Assembly (NCBI GenBank): GCA_044359565.1
Contig: JBIKLX010000130.1
Span: 1 to 9,355, forward strand
DNA: 9,355 nucleotides
Reading direction: 5' to 3'
Source: VFMC01 sp044359565
GTDB taxonomy: Bacteria; Actinomycetota; Acidimicrobiia; Acidimicrobiales; Ilumatobacteraceae
In this document: positions 5,706-9,355 of the stretch, one piece after another
Position numbering within the stretch: position 1 is the first letter of the stretch
Layout: every line of letters starts with the position of its first letter
Notes under the pieces: generated by a model
Databases searched by the model: none
What the model saw: only the letters and a program-made list of their open reading frames with translations
What the model was told of the DNA's origin: nothing
Position numbers and translations under genes: made by a program

Positions 5706-6513
5706 CCGCGGCCCAGCCGTCGAGCACGTCGACCGCCACCACCCGCGCGGGCGCAAGGGCAGCAACGACATGGTCGAACCGGCCGTCGAGCACACCGCTG
5801 ATCACGAGGGTGCCGTCGGCGGCGAGCACGCGGAGCAGATCGTCGGCCAACTCGACGAGCGTCGGGGCGAGGATGTTCGCCACCACGAGTTCGTAGGTGC
5901 CCTCCACCTCGGCAAGTGGCATGGTCGACACCTGCACCCGGTCGTCGACGCCGTTGCGGACGGCGTTCTCGAGCGTGGTGGGCACGGCGGCAGGGGCGAT
6001 GTCGATACCCACCGCACTGGCGGCGCCGAACAGCACGGCGCCGATGGCGAGCACGCCCGAGCCACAGCCGACGTCGAGCACGGTCGCCTCCACTCGGTCG
6101 CCCAGCGCGCGGCGTACGGCCAGCATCGACAACCGTGTGGTGGGGTGATCGCCGAGGCCGAAGGTGGCCCCCGGCTCGATGTGCACCACGGTGATGCCGG
6201 GCCCGATGCCCTCGGGCGTCGGAACCCACGCCGGGCACACGACCAGGTCGTCGTCGACCCACACCGGAGCAGCGAACTCGCGCCAGGTGTCGGCCACCGA
6301 CTCGTCGACCGTCTCCCACCGCCAGCGCCACCCGGGCGGGAACGCATCGATCGCATCGGCGGCTGCGGCGGTGTCGTCGCCGAGCGAGGTCCACAGTTCC
6401 ACCACGCCGTCGGCCGTGGTGCGCTCCTCCACCGCCACCACACCGAGCGACCACAGGTGATCGGCGGCGATCTCGACCTCGTCGGGCGGTGCCGTCAGCA
6501 CCAGGACGAGCAT
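5689..6513 (-). CDS. prmA: Ribosomal protein L11 methyltransferase
   Basis: This 274-residue class I SAM-dependent methyltransferase has the PrmA plan: an alpha/beta N-terminal substrate domain with WSLGVVAVEER (residues 21-31), then ATFGLGDHPTTRLSM (116-130; classical PrmA has FGTGxHPTT), SAM motif I VLDVGCGSGVLAIGA (145-159), the acidic motif II end AVGIDIAP (D171), and VVANILAPTLVELA (210-223; family NxLA). PrmA trimethylates ribosomal protein L11 on lysines and the N-terminus; loss is usually tolerated. The Thr-to-Leu change at position 120 is a visible departure, probably lineage-specific. It starts one base into the stop of the gamma-carbonic anhydrase gene (TGATG), so translation is probably coupled. 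At its 3' end it overlaps the ribokinase gene by 17 bp. An alternative is a PrmA-like methyltransferase with another protein substrate. Confidence 0.87.
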   Translation of the reverse strand: MLVLVLTAPPDEVEIAADHLWSLGVVAVEERTTADGVVELWTSLGDDTAAAADAIDAFPPGWRWRWETVDESVADTWREFAAPVWVDDDLVVCPAWVPTPEGIGPGITVVHIEPGATFGLGDHPTTRLSMLAVRRALGDRVEATVLDVGCGSGVLAIGAVLFGAASAVGIDIAPAAVPTTLENAVRNGVDDRVQVSTMPLAEVEGTYELVVANILAPTLVELADDLLRVLAADGTLVISGVLDGRFDHVVAALAPARVVAVDVLDGWAAVTLRR

Positions 6514-7031
6514 CAGTCGATCCGGCGCAAGGTGTCGCGGTACCGGCGCGACTTGTCGAGGTAGCTCGCCACACCCATCTCGATGTCGGAAGCGCGCGCC
6601 CGACCCTCTTTGATGACCGCAGGGACGCCCGCGGCGATGGCACCGGTGGGCACTTCGAGGCCGTTCAGCAGCACAGCGTTCGCCGCCACGATGGCGCCGG
6701 TGTGCACCACCACCCGGTGCAGCACGATGGAGCCGTTACCCACCAGCACACCCGATTCGATGGTGCACCCCTCGAGGTGCACGATGTGGCCGACCACACA
6801 GTCGTCGCCCACGACGGTGGGATACATCGGCGTGGTGTGCAGCACCGAGTTGTCTTGGATGGAGGTACGCGCGCCGATGCTGATGTAGCCGTCGTCGCCG
6901 CGCAGCACGGCTCCGGGCCACACCGAACTCTGGGCGCCGATGGTGACCGAGCCGATGATGACGGCGTCGGGATGGATGAATGCATCGGGGTGGATGTCGG
7001 GAACCTGGTCGCCGAGCGCGTAGATGGGCAC
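6513..7031 (-). CDS. Gamma-class carbonic anhydrase-like left-handed beta-helix protein
   Basis: This 172-residue protein shows hexapeptide-repeat pattern throughout (IGSVTIGAQSSVWPGAVLRGD, then repeated [LIV]G-type turns), with the C-terminal helix typical of the YrdA/CaiE/PaaY group of gamma-carbonic anhydrase-like proteins. The metal site can be traced: H65 in NSVLHTTPMYPTVVG and H82 in VVGHIVHLEGCTIE, 17 residues apart as in the family. The third ligand position, five residues after H82 and normally His in GHxxxLHGC, is E87, with a His at 85 instead. It may be a CO2 hydratase, a thioesterase-like relative or a structural scaffold; activity is uncertain. The start is GTG at 7031, because VPIYALGD is the family-like beginning and TACGGT lies 6 nt before it; reading further upstream enters the oppositely oriented gene. 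It forms an operon with prmA through TGATG. Confidence 0.82.
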   Translation of the reverse strand: MPIYALGDQVPDIHPDAFIHPDAVIIGSVTIGAQSSVWPGAVLRGDDGYISIGARTSIQDNSVLHTTPMYPTVVGDDCVVGHIVHLEGCTIESGVLVGNGSIVLHRVVVHTGAIVAANAVLLNGLEVPTGAIAAGVPAVIKEGRARASDIEMGVASYLDKSRRYRDTLRRID

Positions 7032-7037
7032 GCAGCA

Positions 7038-7043
7038 ACCGTA
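7038..7043 (-). promoter_or_regulatory. Putative -10 element of the gamma-carbonic anhydrase operon
   Basis: On the minus strand TACGGT ends 6 nt before the GTG at 7031. It fits TAnnnT and the leaderless geometry seen elsewhere, and it supports GTG rather than an internal ATG as the start. It faces away from the TACCGT element at 7085-7090. Confidence 0.4.
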
Positions 7044-7084
7044 TCGACGCGGCTGCGGGCGTGCAGAACCGGTGCACGGCCGGG

Positions 7085-7090
7085 TACCGT
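7085..7090 (+). promoter_or_regulatory. Putative -10 element of the low-complexity protein gene
   Basis: TACCGT fits TAnnnT and ends 8 nt before the ATG at 7099. The 47-bp gap between the divergent start codons plus these two hexamers forms a compact bidirectional promoter. No convincing -35 boxes are visible. Confidence 0.4.
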
Positions 7091-7098
7091 GGGCGACC

Positions 7099-8820
7099 AT
7101 GTCCCGACGGATCGACATCGAACTCACCAGCGCGCGCCCCGACGGCTCGTGGACCTGGCGTGCCGCAGGCGCGCGCGAACCCCGTGGGGTGGTCGACGGC
7201 GCTCTCGTGCCCGGCGGCGCCAAGACGGGACAGGTGTTCAAGGCCGAGGCCGAGGTCGAACTCGACGGGCTCACCATCGTCTCGGTGGCGGGCACGAAGG
7301 GCAGCACGCCGCGGTCGGGTCTGCTCGAGCTGATCCCCAGCGACAAGCCGTTCGAAGCCGTCACCCAGCAACTCGCTCGCCGCGAGCGCAGCGATCGTGG
7401 GGATCGAGGCGACCGGCCTCGCCGCGACCGTCCCGATGGCGACCGCCCCCGCGGCGACCGACCCCGTGGCGACCGACCGGCCGGCGACCGACCCCGTGGC
7501 GACCGACCGGCCGGCGACCGCGCCCGCGGCGACCGTCCTGCTGGCGACCGTCCTGCTGGCGACCGCCCCCGTGGCGATCGTCCCGGTGGCGACCGTCCCC
7601 GCGGCGACCGCCCCGCCGGGCAGGGCGACCGCCCCGCACGCAAGCCGCGTCCGTCGTTCACTCCCCCGCCCGAACTGCCCCAGCGTCCGAAGGCCAAGCG
7701 CCTCAAGCCCGGCCGCACCCATCGCAACGCCGTGCTCGCCGATCTGCCCGAGGCGCAGCGCCCCGTCGCCGAGCGAGCGCTACAGGGCGGTATCCCCGCC
7801 GTGCGGCAAGCCATCAACGAGCAGAACACCCGCTTGCGCGCCGAGGGCCTCGACGAGGTTCCGGCGGCCGGTCTGCTGTCGATGGCCGAGCAGTTGCTGC
7901 CGAAGCTCCGCGTCGCCGAATGGCTCGACCGCGCCGATGCCGCCAAGTCGGTCATCGACGACCTCGACCTGCGCGACCTGCGCAGCGTCGTTGCAGCGGG
8001 CGACGACCCGGTGGTGGCCCGCGACGAGTCGACCCGCGCCATCGCCGCCGAGTTGAAGCAGGCGCTCGCCACCAAGCAGGAGAAGGAACTCCGGCTGTGG
8101 CTCGACGACATCGATGCCGCCATCGGCGTCGGTCGAGTCGTGCGTGCGCTGAAGCTGTCGTCGCAGCCACCGAAGGCCGGCATCCCCTTCCCCGCCGAGC
8201 TGGCCAAGCGTTTGGCCGATGCCGCCACGGCATCGCTCACCGCCGACTCGGCGAGCGAGCGGTGGGTTGCGCTGCTCGAGGCAGCGGCGTTCTCGCCGGT
8301 GCGCGTCCAGGTGGCCCCCACGGCACGGCCCGAGCAGCCGTCGGCCGAACTGAGCAGCACGGTGAAGCGTCTCGGTCCGCTGCTGCCGCAGGTAGCGGCA
8401 CTGTTCGGTATCGAGGTCGCCCAGGGCACCGCCGCCCCCAAGCCGCTGCGTCCCACCCGTCCGGCCGCGCCGGCCAAGAAGGCGGCACCCGCCAAGGCGG
8501 CGTCCCCCAAGGCTGCGCCAGCTGAGCCCGCTGCTGCCGAGCCCGTCGCTGCCGAGCCCGTCGCTGCCGAGCCCGTCGCTGCCGAGGCTGCAACCGAGCC
8601 TGTCGCTGAGGCAGCATCCGTCGAGCACGCCCCGGTCGTCGACGAGGTACCGGCCGCCGATGCAGCGCCCGCCGACGATGCCCCTGTGGCAGACGCAGCG
8701 CCCGCCGACGAGGCCCCTGCCGCCGAGGCAGCCCCAGTCGTCGCCGACGAGGCCCCTGCCGCCGACGCAGTGCCCGTCGACGATGCCTCTACGGGCGACG
8801 AGGCCGCCGCCGACGCCTGA
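7099..8820 (+). CDS. Uncharacterised protein with GDRPx repeats, helical core and acidic Ala/Pro tail
   Basis: I do not recognise a named family for this 573-residue protein. Residues 1-80 look like a small beta-barrel (GVVDGALVPGGAKTGQVFKA and ELDGLTIVSV), resembling OB/TRAM-like folds. Residues 95-185 are a strongly basic, Arg/Asp/Gly/Pro disordered region with twelve consecutive GDRPx pentads (114-173). Residues 186-208 are basic (PKAKRLKPGRTHR). Residues 209-440 are helical, with PEAQRPVAERALQGGIPAVR and EQLLPKLRVAEWLDRAD. Residues 445-475 are Pro/Ala/Lys-rich, and 476-573 are acidic Ala/Pro with EPVAA and PADEAP repeats. The order suggests a cytoplasmic RNA-binding or condensate-forming protein; this is inference. 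It is divergent from the gamma-carbonic anhydrase/prmA operon. The ATG at 7099 is chosen over the upstream in-frame ATG at 7024, which lies inside the divergent gene, and because TACCGT precedes it. Confidence 0.75.
   Translation: MSRRIDIELTSARPDGSWTWRAAGAREPRGVVDGALVPGGAKTGQVFKAEAEVELDGLTIVSVAGTKGSTPRSGLLELIPSDKPFEAVTQQLARRERSDRGDRGDRPRRDRPDGDRPRGDRPRGDRPAGDRPRGDRPAGDRARGDRPAGDRPAGDRPRGDRPGGDRPRGDRPAGQGDRPARKPRPSFTPPPELPQRPKAKRLKPGRTHRNAVLADLPEAQRPVAERALQGGIPAVRQAINEQNTRLRAEGLDEVPAAGLLSMAEQLLPKLRVAEWLDRADAAKSVIDDLDLRDLRSVVAAGDDPVVARDESTRAIAAELKQALATKQEKELRLWLDDIDAAIGVGRVVRALKLSSQPPKAGIPFPAELAKRLADAATASLTADSASERWVALLEAAAFSPVRVQVAPTARPEQPSAELSSTVKRLGPLLPQVAALFGIEVAQGTAAPKPLRPTRPAAPAKKAAPAKAASPKAAPAEPAAAEPVAAEPVAAEPVAAEAATEPVAEAASVEHAPVVDEVPAADAAPADDAPVADAAPADEAPAAEAAPVVADEAPAADAVPVDDASTGDEAAADA
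7438..7617 (+). repeat. Twelve tandem 15-bp units encoding GDRPx
   Basis: The unit starts at GGCGAC and encodes Gly-Asp-Arg-Pro-(Arg/Ala/Gly), with one GDRAR. The twelve units run without interruption for 180 bp, followed by a two-codon break and one more GDRPA. Units vary at synonymous third positions, yet some neighbours are exact copies (7453-7482 against 7483-7512, and 7528-7542 against 7543-7557), so both old and recent duplication are visible. Confidence 0.9.
8539..8583 (+). repeat. Three perfect 15-bp tandem copies encoding EPVAA
   Basis: GAGCCCGTCGCTGCC occurs three times in a row without a mismatch, inside the acidic tail of the low-complexity protein. The flanking codons (GAGCCCGCTGCTGCC before, GAGGCTGCAACC after) are diverged relatives of the unit. 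Confidence 0.85.
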
Positions 8821-8831
8821 CCCGGCGGTTG

Positions 8832-8846
8832 CTCGGCTCAGCCGAG
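8832..8846. terminator. Possible bidirectional terminator hairpin
   Basis: CTCGGC-TCA-GCCGAG is a 6-bp stem with a 3-nt loop, placed between two convergent genes. Its loop is the stop codon of the acetyltransferase gene on the minus strand, and it begins 12 nt after the stop of the rightward gene. There is no T-run on either side, so it may only slow polymerase or protect the 3' ends. Confidence 0.35.
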
Positions 8847-9296
8847 ACGCTTCGACACGGTGATCAACCGGGCGGTCAGCCCCGACCGCTCGAAGAGGTT
8901 CTTCGTCTCGCGATCGCCTGGCAGGGCGACGGCCTCGATCGTGGTACCACCGGCCTCGACCGTCGCCTCGATGGCGGCAGCCAGCATCTCGTCGCCGAGG
9001 CCCAGTTCGCGCGCGCCCGGCACCACGTACACCTGACGCACGGTGCCGGCACCTCCCTCGTACTGCGGCAACCGGAGTTCGAGCACACCGAGGACGACAT
9101 CGTCGATGGTGGCCACCCACACCGCGCGCCTCGCGTCGGCCAGCACCGTGGCCCACTCGCCCACCGCTGGTTGCTCAGCCAACAGTGCTGCCCCGCCCCG
9201 CGCATCGGTGATGGCTTCGCGGGCCTCGTGCTCGAGCGCGCCAAGTACCTCGACGTCGGCTGCCGTGGCGCGCCGGACGACGAGGGACGGGCTCAT
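8838..9296 (-). CDS. GNAT-family N-acetyltransferase
   Basis: This 152-residue protein is typical in length for a single GNAT domain. It opens with LVVRRATAADVEVLGALEHEAREA (beta1-alpha1), has a central strand VLGVLELRLPQYE (residues 68-80), then motif A, VRQVYVVPGARELGLGDEMLAAAIEA, in which R96-x-x-G99-x-G101 is the acetyl-CoA pyrophosphate loop. The end, AVALPGDRETKNLFERSGLTARLITVSKRL, is motif B with the conserved late helix and final strand. It transfers an acetyl group from acetyl-CoA to an amine; the substrate is not predictable from sequence. Its ATG overlaps the stop codon of an upstream leftward gene (ATGA), implying translational coupling and a shared function or at least a shared transcript. 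It converges on the low-complexity protein gene with 17 bp between stop codons. Confidence 0.85.
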   Translation of the reverse strand: MSPSLVVRRATAADVEVLGALEHEAREAITDARGGAALLAEQPAVGEWATVLADARRAVWVATIDDVVLGVLELRLPQYEGGAGTVRQVYVVPGARELGLGDEMLAAAIEATVEAGGTTIEAVALPGDRETKNLFERSGLTARLITVSKRLG

Positions 9297-9355
9297 ACGC
9301 CCTGCAGGACGTCGATCTTGGCGAGAATGGTGCGCCGTCCGCGGTTGGCCACCTC
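9293..9355 (-). CDS. C-terminal end of an unidentified protein (cut by window edge)
   Basis: Reading leftward from the window edge, 20 codons stay open and end at TGA (9295-9293), which overlaps the acetyltransferase ATG as ATGA. The residues end RGRRTILAKIDVLQGV. The ATGA junction and the strong G/C third-position bias support a real coding end. Twenty residues are too few to name a family; the RGRRT-x(5)-DV pattern is loosely like a hotdog-fold strand, but I would not rely on it. Confidence 0.5.
   Translation of the reverse strand, partial: EVANRGRRTILAKIDVLQGV

Noticed and set aside
5647..6564. A 305-codon plus-strand frame opposite prmA
   Set aside because: The minus strand carries clear SAM-methyltransferase motifs; this frame is its shadow.
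7438..7617. Possible CRISPR or VNTR-type array
   Set aside because: Units are 15 bp, contiguous, in frame and translate to a regular pentapeptide, with no spacers. It is a coding repeat.
6513..8510. A 665-codon open frame on the minus strand
   Set aside because: Only its last 172 codons (from GTG at 7031) look like a protein. The rest is the antisense of the low-complexity gene; its GRSPAGRSP repeats mirror the GDRPx array, and high GC keeps the frame open.
6489..8525. A 678-codon plus-strand frame overlapping the gamma-carbonic anhydrase and the low-complexity gene
   Set aside because: It crosses two well-supported genes in other frames and is rich in Arg/His/Pro with no motif. The 7099 frame has the coherent protein and codon bias.

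Overview
The window is GC-rich, densely coding chromosomal DNA from an actinobacterium. The clearest marker is a complete WhiB-family iron-sulphur regulator, a family confined to Actinobacteria and their phages. The codon use (third positions strongly G/C), the very short spacers and the many starts with a -10-like hexamer directly in front of the initiator also fit. An Acidimicrobiia-type lineage is my guess; this is inference, not something the sequence proves. I see no tRNA, rRNA, CRISPR array, insertion sequence or prophage gene.

Layout. (1) 1-2381: the 5' end of a leftward MurR/RpiR-type regulator gene, divergent from a rightward pair: an Fe(II)/2-oxoglutarate dioxygenase of the AsnO/VioC/clavaminate-synthase-like group, then a PLP-dependent threonine-aldolase-family enzyme. 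The chemistry fits together: beta-hydroxylation of a free amino acid, then retro-aldol cleavage to glycine and an aldehyde. (2) 2382-2839: whiB, the only gene here with an ordinary promoter, a long leader and a strong Shine-Dalgarno. (3) 2890-5705: three rightward genes, an APH-fold phosphotransferase with a degenerate HxD motif, a crotonase-fold enoyl-CoA hydratase/isomerase, and a PfkB-family ribokinase. (4) 5689-7031: a leftward pair, a gamma-class carbonic anhydrase-like left-handed beta-helix protein, then prmA (ribosomal protein L11 methyltransferase), joined by TGATG. prmA overlaps the end of the ribokinase gene by 17 bp, tail to tail. (5) 7099-8820: a 573-residue low-complexity protein divergent from the carbonic anhydrase gene, with a small beta-rich N-terminus, an Arg-rich pentapeptide repeat (GDRPx), a helical middle and an Ala/Pro/Asp/Glu-rich acidic tail. 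(6) 8838-9355: a leftward GNAT acetyltransferase overlapping (ATGA) the last codons of a gene that runs off the edge.

Two themes deserve attention. One is the regulator/hydroxylase/aldolase cassette, which reads as a small amino-acid degradation or modification pathway of unknown substrate. The other is start-site architecture: eight of the nine starts that are visible and not overlapping an upstream gene on the same strand have a TAnnnT or CAnnnT hexamer ending 6-8 nt before the start codon and no Shine-Dalgarno, the pattern expected of leaderless mRNAs. Most of the remaining genes look like ordinary chromosomal housekeeping or metabolic genes.
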